Assembly (NCBI RefSeq): GCF_022348165.1
Contig: NZ_JAKRFI010000001.1
Span: forward strand, 682,001-746,000
DNA length: 64,000 bases
Origin: Halomonas sp. McH1-25
GTDB taxonomy: Bacteria > Pseudomonadota > Gammaproteobacteria > Pseudomonadales > Halomonadaceae
Reading direction: 5' to 3'
The translations under genes were made by a program, and so were the position numbers. Position 1 is the stretch's first letter. Every line of letters begins with the position of its first letter. The notes under the pieces are model-generated. The model ran no database searches and was not told the DNA's origin. It saw nothing but the letters and a program-made list of their open reading frames with translations. Positions 7,424 to 14,664 of this stretch are shown in pieces.

Positions 7424-7744
7424 TTACTGGTTCCAGCTTCTATCTGGCTCTGAATCCCAGCGGCAGAAAGCAAGGAAGTTGTCGAAGCATTCGCCGTATT
7501 CCAGATAACGCTTGTAGCGACGCTGGGAGCGCGTCATTTTGCGAACCTTGCCCATACCCAGGTATTCGGCGCGCCACGCTGGGTGGCAGGGCGATATGTG
7601 CCCCGGCTTGTCTGCGTCGAACAGCACGCCGATGTAATGCCCGCGATCCTCAGCGATCACGCCGGGCTTACCGTTGACGACTACCCGGCGCCCAAACTCA
7701 GCAGGCACTTGGTAGTAGTCGCGGACGTACTGAAACTCACTCAT
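7424..7744 (-). CDS. Hypothetical phage protein, 106 aa
   Basis: ATG 7744 is preceded by GAGGAGGAAGG; a longer frame to 7789 has no SD. The N-terminal ~55 residues (GRRVVVNGKPGVIAEDRGHY) have a small beta-barrel, KOW-like rhythm. The C-terminus is basic (RKMTRSQRRYKRYLEY). The function is unknown. Confidence 0.65.
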   Translation of the reverse strand: MSEFQYVRDYYQVPAEFGRRVVVNGKPGVIAEDRGHYIGVLFDADKPGHISPCHPAWRAEYLGMGKVRKMTRSQRRYKRYLEYGECFDNFLAFCRWDSEPDRSWNQ

Positions 7745-7787
7745 ACCTTCCTCCTCATGCCGCAGCGCCCCAGGTGGACGCTCTGGC

Positions 7788-7811
7788 ATAAAAAAGCCCT
7801 CCGGAGAGGGC
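7788..7811 (-). terminator. Intra-operon terminator
   Basis: On the minus strand GCCCTCtccgGAGGGC is followed by TTTTTTA. It ends a transcription unit arriving from 8.6-9.1 kb. The 7812-7970 stretch contains no other clear feature. Confidence 0.7.
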
Positions 7812-7970
7812 GAAGTACGCAGGGATCGATACAGATTGCTTGCCGTATCCCGAGACGCTCTCAGGGAAAGCGTCTGAGGATTGCCCGCTGATTACGGCCA
7901 GCGGGCGAGCCAAGGGTTTCGCATATTTCTGTCATTGCGCCTGCTAGCAATCCGGCCCGCGTACCGGCAG

Positions 7971-8117
7971 TTACGGCGCTCCCCATCTATCGACTTCCCT
8001 CTGACGGCTTGGCAGTGCTGCTCCCCTTGGTTGCCTTGATGGCTCGGGAAGCGGTTTCACTATCAGCGGTCGCGGATCCGCTGCCGTCATCAGGAAGAAA
8101 CGCCAAAGTTCAAACAT
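7971..8117 (-). CDS. Short basic ORF, 48 aa
   Basis: ATG at 8117 has a perfect AGGAGG 6 nt upstream, and the frame runs 48 codons to TAA. The product starts MFELWRFFLMTAADP and has a basic, Pro-rich tail. It occupies an otherwise empty gap, but the composition is not clearly protein-like, so expression rests mainly on the SD. Confidence 0.4.
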   Translation of the reverse strand: MFELWRFFLMTAADPRPLIVKPLPEPSRQPRGAALPSRQREVDRWGAP

Positions 8118-8141
8118 TGGTCGCCTCCTCTCTGCTTTCGT

Positions 8142-8218
8142 GATGGGCTGGCCGATTTGAGGTTGTCCGGCTACCTACGTACTGCGCCTCACCGTAGCTA
8201 CTACGCATTCAGCCCATC
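8142..8218 (-). promoter_or_regulatory. Structured leader hairpin
   Basis: GATGGGCTG (8142-8150) and CAGCCCATC (8210-8218) form a perfect 9-bp stem enclosing a second GCTAC/GTAGC stem. It lies in the untranslated gap (8118-8286) upstream of the 48-aa ORF. Similar hairpins sit at 8602-8638 and 8932-8968. Role unknown. Confidence 0.45.
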
Positions 8219-8286
8219 CGAAAGGCCCGGTATTCTCAGCCCCGAGCCAGGGCGCTAATGCCACTATCGCAGGTGCCGCGTGTTGC

Positions 8287-8586
8287 TCAGTCTTCGATTT
8301 GATTCCAATCCTTCGGGCAGGCGACATGCACTCGATGGCCGGAATGCTCTTCCATCAGGTCAGCCATGAACTCGCGCCGATCCATCAATTCAAAGCCAGG
8401 CGCATGTTTTTCCAGCTCACCCTCCTCAAGCTGAGCCACCCGCGCAGCCACTTCATCAGGCGTTGGATACTTGCCAGCACCCATACCAACTGTAACGACA
8501 GCCCTTTGTCCGGTGTCTGGATTCATGATGTGAACTTTCAGCTCAAACACGACCGGCCCATGCATTACCAATTCTCGATCACTCAT
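8287..8586 (-). CDS. Hypothetical phage protein, 99 aa
   Basis: The start is ATG 8586 after GGGAGGCAGCA. The sequence (VVFELKVHIMNPDTGQRAVV then YPTPDEVAARVAQLEEG) suggests a small alpha/beta domain. A leader hairpin at 8602-8638 is directly upstream. No family was recognised. Confidence 0.6.
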   Translation of the reverse strand: MSDRELVMHGPVVFELKVHIMNPDTGQRAVVTVGMGAGKYPTPDEVAARVAQLEEGELEKHAPGFELMDRREFMADLMEEHSGHRVHVACPKDWNQIED

Positions 8587-8670
8587 TGCTGCCTCCCTTG
8601 TCATCCATCTAACGCCTCACCGAAGCGCTAGGTGGATGCGGCCTCCGTGGAAGCCGCTGTTACCCGATGC

Positions 8671-8916
8671 TCAACCGCCCGCCTGCAGCATCAGAAAGTC
8701 CGGTGCGTCGTTCCGGCATACACCCCTCGCCTTGCGCTTCGTCCACTTGATCGCGCCCTTGCGCGCCAGAATCTTGATGTAATCCTGTGCCGCATTCGGC
8801 GATGCCCAGCCGAAGTGGTCGGCCATTTCTTGGCGGGTCGGTGGGCGACCGTGCCGATCCCGAAAGCCTTCGATCATCTCGAGCACACGCGCCTGACCTT
8901 TCGTAAGTGGTTCCAT
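8671..8916 (-). CDS. Stand-alone LexA-type winged-helix protein, 81 aa
   Basis: Residues 4-55 (LTKGQARVLEMIEGF..HGRPPTRQEMADHF..ASPNAAQDYIKILARKGAI) match the LexA N-terminal DNA-binding domain, but the autoprotease domain is absent and the protein ends at ~81 residues. The SD AGGAGGTGGCT fixes ATG 8916 over a longer frame to 9054. As the first gene after the PL-type promoter it is probably an early transcription regulator, perhaps competing for SOS-box-like sites. That is inference. Confidence 0.75.
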   Translation of the reverse strand: MEPLTKGQARVLEMIEGFRDRHGRPPTRQEMADHFGWASPNAAQDYIKILARKGAIKWTKRKARGVCRNDAPDFLMLQAGG

Positions 8917-9077
8917 AGCCACCTCCTGTTTCATCCAGAAACCCACTCGGTGAATGGGCTTATGGATGCGCCCTGCCGTGGCAAGGCGCTGAATCTTTCC
9001 CGGTACTTCGACAGCCCCGGTTGGCGTACTCCCCTCGGCCCTCGCGCTCTCCACGCTACGTGCTGTTGGGGCTACCT

Positions 9078-9092
9078 AATTTTTAAAGAGCG
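9078..9092 (-). promoter_or_regulatory. boxA-like antitermination element in the PL leader
   Basis: The minus strand reads CGCTCTTTAAAAATT, close to the rrn and lambda boxA core (YGCTCTTTAAC). It lies between the PL-type promoter and the first gene, where a nut site would be. No convincing boxB hairpin was found beside it. Confidence 0.45.
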
Positions 9093-9140
9093 TCGGCTTC
9101 CTGCCGGTGGGCGCTTGCCCGTTTCCATGATTCATCAGTC

Positions 9141-9197
9141 TACAAGTATTTCTTGTTCTTGCAAGCACAAAACAAGAAATAAACAAACAAAACTTGT
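9141..9197 (-). promoter_or_regulatory. PL-type promoter with two CI-like operators (OL)
   Basis: TACAAGTATTTCTTGTT (9141-9157) is a near-perfect TACAAG-N5-CTTGTA operator. ACAAACAAAACTTGT (9183-9197) is a one-mismatch second copy. On the minus strand, TTGCAA and TAGACT with a 16-nt spacer form a plausible promoter whose -10 region is covered by the first operator. The same operator occurs three times next to the repressor gene. Confidence 0.7.
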
Positions 9198-9218
9198 ATT
9201 CCCTTGTTCTGCAAGACG

Positions 9219-9244
9219 AAAAAAACCCGCCTCGATGGGCGGGT
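9219..9244 (-). terminator. Terminator of the first P63C gene
   Basis: On the minus strand ACCCGCC-(loop)-GGCGGGT is followed by TTTTTTT. It insulates the P63C gene from the PL promoter just downstream. Confidence 0.8.
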
Positions 9245-9263
9245 AGAGCTTTGGGATTGATGT

Positions 9264-10268
9264 CTAGGTCAGTTCAAGCTGCAAGCTATCGCCCTTGCGG
9301 GGTAGCGACAGGTCGAGAAGGTGCTTGAACTGTTCCCAGCTACTACTGGCTCGCATGAGCGTAATGACTGCGTGAAGGTGCTGAGCCAGGGCGGGATGTC
9401 CCACCTCATCAGTAAGGAACTGGTGATGCTTTGCGCGCCTGTTCCCGCGATCATTCTTAGGATTCAGTTTTTCTAGCTCGTTGACGATCCCCGGGGCAAG
9501 CCGGTCATACACTATGTCGGTTGTGTACCTGCCCACAATTCCCGGTCTTGCGCCAGAGGCCGTAGGGTACTGCCAGCCACGAAGACGAAACATCTGACGG
9601 TAGAATTCGTCTGGAAACCGCTTCGCCCAGGCTGCCAGCTCTTGATTGATGTACTGATCAAGCAAGGCGCTTAGTGCTTGCCTGTCGCGCACCTCTTGAT
9701 AGCCCGTTGCCTCATCAACCAGCGCGGCAATACCGACGCTGGCTAAGGCCCTGACTAAGATGTCAGCACGTTCTGCAATGTGCCGCTGCCTTGGGTGGAG
9801 AATGCCTTCATCACGCGCAGCGAGATAAATCCGGCAGATCTGAGGAAGCAATTCAGCCGGGAAGCCCAGGATTCGCACACCCTTTGTCGTCACAAATTCT
9901 ATAGGGTCTGTCGACCCGGATATTTCCTTTTCTATCAAAGGCTTAAGATTAGAAGCGGCAAGGAATGGAGGGGTCTTGTCGACGCTTGTTCTGACTCCAT
10001 GGCCGCCTTTTGCTTTAGCAGCACGCCCCATCGCGACTAGAAAGCTCTCCTGCGTAAGAACGCGACGCCCATCATCCAGCACATAGCAGTCAACGGGAAT
10101 TCCTCCCACCATCAACGGGGTTTCGCCGGAACCAAATAGGGCCTTTGGAAGCCCGCTGGCTTTTTCCCATCGGCTCTCCGCAGCCTTCCTGGCAATCTCC
10201 TTGCGCCTCTCTGGTGAGAGCTTCTCCGCTCTTGCCTTCCCGCCTACCGCCTTTGATTGGTTAGCCAT
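9264..10268 (-). CDS. P63C-domain protein, copy 1, 334 aa
   Basis: The C-terminal ~100 residues (YDRLAPGIVNELEKLNP, KHHQFLTDEVGHPALAQHLHAVITLMRAS, FKHLLD) are the P63C domain, a phage-associated domain of unknown function. The N-terminus has a KGG-like basic segment (GGKARAEKLSPERRKEIARK), often DNA-contacting. ATG 10268 is the preferred start over a frame reaching 10319 through the promoter. A paralogue lies at 36025. Both have ATGCAAGCATA motifs in their promoter regions, suggesting self- or cross-regulation. Confidence 0.82.
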   Translation of the reverse strand: MANQSKAVGGKARAEKLSPERRKEIARKAAESRWEKASGLPKALFGSGETPLMVGGIPVDCYVLDDGRRVLTQESFLVAMGRAAKAKGGHGVRTSVDKTPPFLAASNLKPLIEKEISGSTDPIEFVTTKGVRILGFPAELLPQICRIYLAARDEGILHPRQRHIAERADILVRALASVGIAALVDEATGYQEVRDRQALSALLDQYINQELAAWAKRFPDEFYRQMFRLRGWQYPTASGARPGIVGRYTTDIVYDRLAPGIVNELEKLNPKNDRGNRRAKHHQFLTDEVGHPALAQHLHAVITLMRASSSWEQFKHLLDLSLPRKGDSLQLELT

Positions 10269-10291
10269 ACCCGCTTCTCGCGCCGTATAAA

Positions 10292-10324
10292 ATGCAAGCA
10301 TAACATACATGCAATGCAAGCATA
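10292..10324 (-). promoter_or_regulatory. Two ATGCAAGCATA motifs over the P63C-1 promoter
   Basis: ATGCAAGCATA occurs at 10292-10302 and 10314-10324 as direct repeats. On the minus strand TTGCAT and TTTATA, 17 nt apart, make a possible promoter with one motif copy inside the spacer. Matching motifs precede the second P63C gene. Confidence 0.55.
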
Positions 10325-10333
10325 CAATGACGC

Positions 10334-10356
10334 AAAAAAACCGCCCGGAGGCGGCT
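10334..10356 (-). terminator. Terminator of the CI-like repressor gene
   Basis: On the minus strand GCCGCC-tcc-GGGCGG is followed by TTTTTTT, 20 nt beyond the repressor stop. Confidence 0.8.
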
Positions 10357-10376
10357 TCGGTGTAGCGAGCTAGGTG

Positions 10377-11072
10377 TTAGTCAAAGACTTCCCACCAAAA
10401 GACGCGCCCTATAATGCGCGGGGCGTCCGGCCCCATGAGGCCGTGTATCTCTTCGGGGTACTCGTCTGCGTTATCACTGACGAGCCGTATCTTGCCCAAG
10501 GGCATCTTGTAAAGCCGCTTGATTCGCAGCATCCCGCCGTGATCCAGGGCATAAATTTTTCCATCGATGACATGTGTTGTGCCTTTGTCGATACCGATAG
10601 GACTGCCATCCAGGATTGTCGGCTCCATCGACTTTCCCGAAGCAGTGGCGCAAGCCGCCATATTCGGATTGACGCCGGCGCGCGCAAGGCGCGACAGACT
10701 GAACCGCATAGTGTGTCCATGATTCTCTATGACCTGGGTGCGCCCTTCACCCGCTGCAAACTCCACTTCCCGGAAGCAAGGTAGGTCTATTTCGTCTGGA
10801 GACGGCGGTGTGTCCTGATCGATGATCTCCGTCTCATGCATAACAAGCTCGTGCTCACCGCCGGCGAAAGCCTTGCCCTCCCCTAGAAGCAGCCATTGCG
10901 GACTTGCGCGCAATGCCGCAGCCACATCTTCCAAGCGCTTAGAGCGCGGTGTTGTTTTCCCTGCAGCCCACTGCTGAACGGTCTGAGCGGAAACATCAAG
11001 ACGCTTGGCCAGGTCGGTTTGTGTCATCCCCGCTCTGGTCAGCGCAATTTTTAATCGTTCTGAAAAGCTCAT
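10377..11072 (-). CDS. CI-like phage repressor (HTH plus S24 autoprotease), 231 aa
   Basis: An N-terminal HTH (MTQTDLAKRLDVSAQTVQQW, residues 16-35) is followed by a LexA/CI-type S24 peptidase domain. The Ala107-Gly108 cleavage site is in FAAGEG, the nucleophile is Ser148 (GKSMEP) and the general base is probably Lys185 (RIKRL). The start is set at MSFSERLK (11072); the longer frame to 11177 crosses the operators. It should bind the TACAAG-N5-CTTGTA sites at OR and OL, maintain lysogeny and be inactivated by RecA after DNA damage. Confidence 0.93.
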   Translation of the reverse strand: MSFSERLKIALTRAGMTQTDLAKRLDVSAQTVQQWAAGKTTPRSKRLEDVAAALRASPQWLLLGEGKAFAGGEHELVMHETEIIDQDTPPSPDEIDLPCFREVEFAAGEGRTQVIENHGHTMRFSLSRLARAGVNPNMAACATASGKSMEPTILDGSPIGIDKGTTHVIDGKIYALDHGGMLRIKRLYKMPLGKIRLVSDNADEYPEEIHGLMGPDAPRIIGRVFWWEVFD

Positions 11073-11122
11073 TTGGCCGCGCGAATCCCTGTATCTGTGG
11101 GCTCTGGTAGCACCTTGAAGGA

Positions 11123-11207
11123 TACAAGGACTGCTTGTAGTTGGGAAAACAAGACTGGCTTGTAAAGCACTTGTCATGGCGCTATCCTATTACAAGAATT
11201 TCTTGGA
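11123..11207. promoter_or_regulatory. OR region: three operators between repressor and cro-like gene
   Basis: Operators: TACAAGGACTGCTTGTA (11123-11139, perfect 6-bp arms), ACAAGACTGGCTTGT (11149-11163) and TACAAGAATTTCTTGGA (11191-11207, imperfect). A plausible rightward promoter is TTGTAA (11160-11165), a 17-nt spacer and TATCCT (11183-11188), overlapped by the second operator. The repressor is transcribed leftward from the same region. Confidence 0.75.
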
Positions 11208-11216
11208 GAGAAGGCC

Positions 11217-11435
11217 ATGAACTCCCGCAAAGCCCTTGAAAAGGCCATTAAGGCGGTTGGAAGCCAGAGCGCCCTTGCTCGTGCTTGCGGTGTTTCCCAG
11301 CAAGCCGTCCAGCAATGGGTGGTTAGTGGAAAGGTTCCGGCTACTCGCGTGCAGCGTGTTGTTGTTGCGAGCGCCGGCACCGTTACCGCTGTCGACCTTC
11401 GTCCTGATGTCTTCGGCGAAAGATCCATCGCCTAA
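11217..11435 (+). CDS. Cro / YdaS-like HTH protein, 72 aa
   Basis: A compact HTH (SQSALARACGVSQQAVQQWVVSG) followed by VPATRVQRV matches YdaS_antitoxin/Cro-type regulators. It starts 10 nt after the third operator with SD GGAGAGAAGG. Position and size make it the Cro analogue, antagonising the repressor at the same operators. Confidence 0.82.
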   Translation: MNSRKALEKAIKAVGSQSALARACGVSQQAVQQWVVSGKVPATRVQRVVVASAGTVTAVDLRPDVFGERSIA

Positions 11436-11500
11436 CAACAATTTCAGCTTATCGCCATTTAGCAATTTAAAAAACGTTACACAACCGCGAGCCGTAACAC

Positions 11501-11947
11501 ATGGATAAATTCACAGAGTCACTCCACGACGTCGCGCTAGAGCATGGCATTGCCTCTCTCGCTGCCGACATGGGCGTAAGCCGCCATGTGTTGGCCAACC
11601 AGCTTAATCCGGTCAATGACCGTCATATCTCGCTCGCCAAGTACTACCTGATGGTCCGCTTGACCCAGGACGTGCGCTGCGTGCAGCCGCTGCTTGATGA
11701 GTTGGGAATGATCGCTGTGCCGGCTTCTCAGCCAGGCGAAGACGTATCGCTTTTCGATTTGGTGATGAATCACCAAGTGTCGGTCGGCGTGGTTGCGAAA
11801 ACGGTTCGTGATGCGCTGGCAGACGGGCAGATCGACGCCAAGGAGCGCGGGCAGATCGAGCAAGTAGTGCAGGAAGAAATCAATGCGCTGTGCGACCTCT
11901 CCGCCGTTTTGAAGGAGATGAGCCAGCCGAGAGAAGTGAAACGCTAA
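11501..11947 (+). CDS. Phage regulatory CII-family (CP76) protein, 148 aa
   Basis: Layout and length fit the CP76/CII family of phage regulators: an N-terminal HTH-like segment (GIASLAADMGVSRHVLANQLNP) and a helical C-terminus. Such proteins influence the lysis-lysogeny decision or early replication-gene transcription. It is the second gene of the rightward operon, where cII is expected. Confidence 0.75.
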   Translation: MDKFTESLHDVALEHGIASLAADMGVSRHVLANQLNPVNDRHISLAKYYLMVRLTQDVRCVQPLLDELGMIAVPASQPGEDVSLFDLVMNHQVSVGVVAKTVRDALADGQIDAKERGQIEQVVQEEINALCDLSAVLKEMSQPREVKR

Positions 11948-11953
11948 ATGCAA

Positions 11954-11988
11954 CGAAGCCCGGCAGGCGACCAACCAGAACCGGGCTT
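11954..11988 (+). promoter_or_regulatory. Hairpin between CII-like gene and next ORF
   Basis: GAAGCCCGG (11954-11962) and CCGGGCTTC (11980-11988) form a perfect 9-bp stem with no U-run. It may act as an attenuator or stabilise mRNA ends in the position of lambda tR1. Confidence 0.45.
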
Positions 11989-12012
11989 CATCCACGTGAG
12001 GATGGAAACATT

Positions 12013-12576
12013 ATGAGTAACACCGCAGAGATTTACAAGTTCCCCGAAGCCAGCAGCGCCGAACAGTCATTCGAAGACTACTGGGAAGGATGCCGGCAGT
12101 ACTGCCCAGAAATGACCAAAGGGCGCGCATACCAACTATTCCATATGTCGCCTGAAGAGTATTTCCAGAATGCAGGCTGGGTTTATGTTCTTGCTAACGG
12201 GTTGATGGCCGAGAACGTTTTCAAGGTCGGGCGAACCACAAAGAACATCGAGCTGCGCATGCGGCAGCTATACACCACCGGCGTGCCGATGGAGTTTGAC
12301 TGCATGTATGCGGACTGGTTTCCAGACTGCATCCGAGCCGAAGCCTTCATCCATAAAACCCTGGAACCATTCCGCATCTCTGAAAGCCGTGAGTTTTTTC
12401 ACGCATCTATCAATGAGATCGAGTGGGCCTTTCTAACGTATGCCGCCACGGGAGAAATGGCACCTGACCACATGGTCGGGCATATCTCCGCTCGCTCGCG
12501 TCATGCCGCAGCACACGAACAAGTTAATGGCGTTCTTGTAAGCAAGAAGCCAACCACGCTAGAGGTGCCGTTCTGA
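12013..12576 (+). CDS. GIY-YIG / T5orf172-type nuclease domain protein, 187 aa
   Basis: Residues ~55-135 (GWVYVLANGLMAENVFKVGRT, then RLRQLYTTG-like RMRQLYTTGVP, EAFIHKTLEPFR, REFFHAS) match the T5orf172/MUG113 branch of GIY-YIG nucleases. ATG 12013 follows GAGGATGGAAAC. It lies directly before the replication gene and shares a TGATG junction with it. A role in DNA processing is plausible; alternatively it is a degenerate homing nuclease. Confidence 0.75.
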   Translation: MSNTAEIYKFPEASSAEQSFEDYWEGCRQYCPEMTKGRAYQLFHMSPEEYFQNAGWVYVLANGLMAENVFKVGRTTKNIELRMRQLYTTGVPMEFDCMYADWFPDCIRAEAFIHKTLEPFRISESREFFHASINEIEWAFLTYAATGEMAPDHMVGHISARSRHAAAHEQVNGVLVSKKPTTLEVPF

Positions 12577-13508
12577 TGAGCATGCTTCTTATGGCTAAGG
12601 CGTTCGGCATTAAGGTAGGCAACGCCAACCGCAAGCTGGTTCTGCTCAAGCTCGCTGATAATGCAAACGATCAGGGGGAGTGCTTCCCCTCGTATCAGCA
12701 TATCGCCGACCAGTGTGAGATGGGGCGCAGTACTGTAAAGGGCCACATTAAAGCCCTGGCAGACGCGGGTTATTTGGTAATCCAGGAGCGCAAGCGCCCG
12801 GGATACCAAAGCAGCAACGCCTACAAGCTAACCCTTGATGAAGGCAAAACGCTAGAGCGCAGCAAGCCCAAGCGCCCTGGCAAGTCCAAGGGGTCAACCG
12901 CTGACCGGGGTCAACCGCTGTCGCAAGATGTATCAGCCGCTGACCGGGGTGTATCAGCCGCTGACCTACCCCCCGGGTCAACCGCTGACCCCATAACCTG
13001 TCACTCTTCTGAATCTGTCAGTGAACCTGTCAATGAACCGTTAGCAGCCGGCGCTGACGCGCAGGCCGCATCGTCGAATGTGGTCGCATTTCGTCCCACT
13101 GAACAGCCGCGCTGCCATATCCCTGGCGACCTGCCTGGACCCAAAGATCCGAACGCCAAGACCTACAAGGCCTGGGTCAACTACGCCGTGATTTACGAGC
13201 GTCGTTACGGTGCTTACCCGCTTTGGAATGCCAAGGTTGCCGGCCAATTCTCCCAACTGGTTGACCGGGTTGGTGCTGATAACGCACCCGGCGTTGCCGC
13301 GTATTACCTGTCCATCAACTCGCAGTACTACGTCGCCAAGGGCCACTGTGTCGGCACCCTGCTGGCTGACTGCGAAACGATATACACGCAGTGGGTTACT
13401 GGTCGCCAGATGACCGCAACACGCGCCCGTCAGATGGACGGCACGCAAGCCAACATGAGCGCCGCTGACGAGGCCAAGGCGCTGCTGAACGCGACCTGGG
13501 GGGAATGA
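12576..13508 (+). CDS. Replication initiator (lambda O-like, HTH-36), 310 aa
   Basis: The N-terminal winged helix (VLLKLADNANDQGECFPSYQHIADQCEMGRSTVKGHIKAL, residues ~20-65) is the helix_turn_helix_36 fold of phage replication O proteins. A low-complexity linker (~90-160) is encoded by repeated DNA (iterons). The C-terminal domain (~170-285) probably contacts the helicase loader. As in lambda, the origin appears to lie inside the gene. It overlaps the next gene by ATGA. Confidence 0.85.
   Translation: MSMLLMAKAFGIKVGNANRKLVLLKLADNANDQGECFPSYQHIADQCEMGRSTVKGHIKALADAGYLVIQERKRPGYQSSNAYKLTLDEGKTLERSKPKRPGKSKGSTADRGQPLSQDVSAADRGVSAADLPPGSTADPITCHSSESVSEPVNEPLAAGADAQAASSNVVAFRPTEQPRCHIPGDLPGPKDPNAKTYKAWVNYAVIYERRYGAYPLWNAKVAGQFSQLVDRVGADNAPGVAAYYLSINSQYYVAKGHCVGTLLADCETIYTQWVTGRQMTATRARQMDGTQANMSAADEAKALLNATWGE
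12891..12992 (+). repeat. Five iterons, candidate phage replication origin
   Basis: Five copies of TCARCCGCTGACC (one degenerate, ending TGTCG) start near 12893, 12910, 12933, 12953 and 12978. They lie in the linker-coding part of the O-like gene, followed by repeated CTGTCA elements to ~13035. Clustered iterons within an initiator gene are the classic lambdoid origin layout. Confidence 0.7.
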
Positions 13509-14251
13509 CCATGCCTTTGACGAAGCAAGACGCCGAGCAGTTGCTTGAACAGCTCTACGCCACTGCCGAAGTGCTGGGCAGCGAGATCAAACCGGGCGCT
13601 GCAAACCTCATGGTTCGAGACCTGCGCGAATACTCCCGTCAGGAAGTCGAGAAGGCGTTGGCCCGCTGCCGTTCGGAGCTGACCGGCCGCCTGACGCTGG
13701 CCGCCATCCTCGATCGCATTCCCGGTGCAAATGCATTCCTTAGCCCGAACGAGGCGTGGGCGCTGGCCCTTTCGTCGCTGGATGAGAACGAGACCGTGGT
13801 GTGGACCAAGGAAACCGCCGAAGCGATGGGCGTTGCTCAACCAATTCTTGACGTGGGCGACAAGGTGGGTGCCCGCATGGCGTTCATCGCCGCCTACGAG
13901 CGCAAGGTTGAGGAAGCCAAGACCGAGCAGCGTAAGCCGGAGTGGCAAGTATCGCTGGGCTACAGCCCTGAGCGTCGCCAGGAAGCCATTAGCGAAGCCG
14001 TCAAGAAAGGCCTGCTGCCCGCGCCCAAGGTTGAGCATCTGCTGCCGGCCCCCGTTGGGTTCGATGAAGACACTGCTGAGACGCCAGAGGAAGCCGAGAA
14101 GCGCAAGGAGAACATTCGTCATCTGCGCAGCTTGCTCAACAGCATTGACGAAGAAAAGGACCGCGCTGAGCAAGAGCGCGTGCACCAGATCGAAGAGCGT
14201 CGCAAAGAGATGCTGGCTCAAGCAGATGAACTAAAGCGGAGGTCCGCATGA
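13505..14251 (+). CDS. Probable replication partner (P position), 248 aa
   Basis: The ATGA overlap with the O-like gene and position correspond to lambda P or DnaC-like loaders, but no Walker motifs are visible, so it is not an AAA loader. The N-terminal ~70 residues (LTKQDAEQLLEQLYATAEVLG, SRQEVEKALARCRSELTGRLTLAAILDRI) resemble loader-type helical domains. The C-terminus is a highly charged coiled coil. The helicase-loading role is positional inference. Confidence 0.65.
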   Translation: MTMPLTKQDAEQLLEQLYATAEVLGSEIKPGAANLMVRDLREYSRQEVEKALARCRSELTGRLTLAAILDRIPGANAFLSPNEAWALALSSLDENETVVWTKETAEAMGVAQPILDVGDKVGARMAFIAAYERKVEEAKTEQRKPEWQVSLGYSPERRQEAISEAVKKGLLPAPKVEHLLPAPVGFDEDTAETPEEAEKRKENIRHLRSLLNSIDEEKDRAEQERVHQIEERRKEMLAQADELKRRSA

Positions 14252-14664
14252 AAGGCCCTATCTGGACACGCGAAGAGCTGGACTTCCTGGCCGCTCATTA
14301 CGGCCAGCCCGGTTGGGATAGCAAGCGGATTCAGGTTGAAAAGCCCGGCCCGCATCGCAGCCTCCGCGCAATTACCAGTAAGGCGGGCTACCTCCGGCTC
14401 GCCAAGAAAGAGAATACAGGCCGCTGGGTCTATCCAGCCTACGTCTACGACGACCTCTACGACCTGGCAATCATGGATTACTCCAGCCAGGAAATCGCCG
14501 CGCACATCAAGGCGCAGCACGGCTTTGGCGTCTCCCCTACGTGGGTCGTCCGCACGATGCGCAAGCGTCTGCCGACTGGCGTGTATCACGCATGGGCAAA
14601 GCGGGCCAACGAGCGCCGCTCACGCAGCGCCGTAAAGGCATGGAGAGGGAGGAACGCCGCATGA
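14248..14664 (+). CDS. Hypothetical DNA-binding-like phage protein, 138 aa
   Basis: It opens with a Myb/SANT-like rhythm (WTREELDFLAAHYGQPGW). A second helical block (SSQEIAAHIKAQHGFGVSPTWVVRTMRKR) resembles an HTH, and the C-terminus is Arg-rich. ATGA overlap with the previous gene. A role in DNA binding is inferred only. Confidence 0.6.
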   Translation: MKGPIWTREELDFLAAHYGQPGWDSKRIQVEKPGPHRSLRAITSKAGYLRLAKKENTGRWVYPAYVYDDLYDLAIMDYSSQEIAAHIKAQHGFGVSPTWVVRTMRKRLPTGVYHAWAKRANERRSRSAVKAWRGRNAA

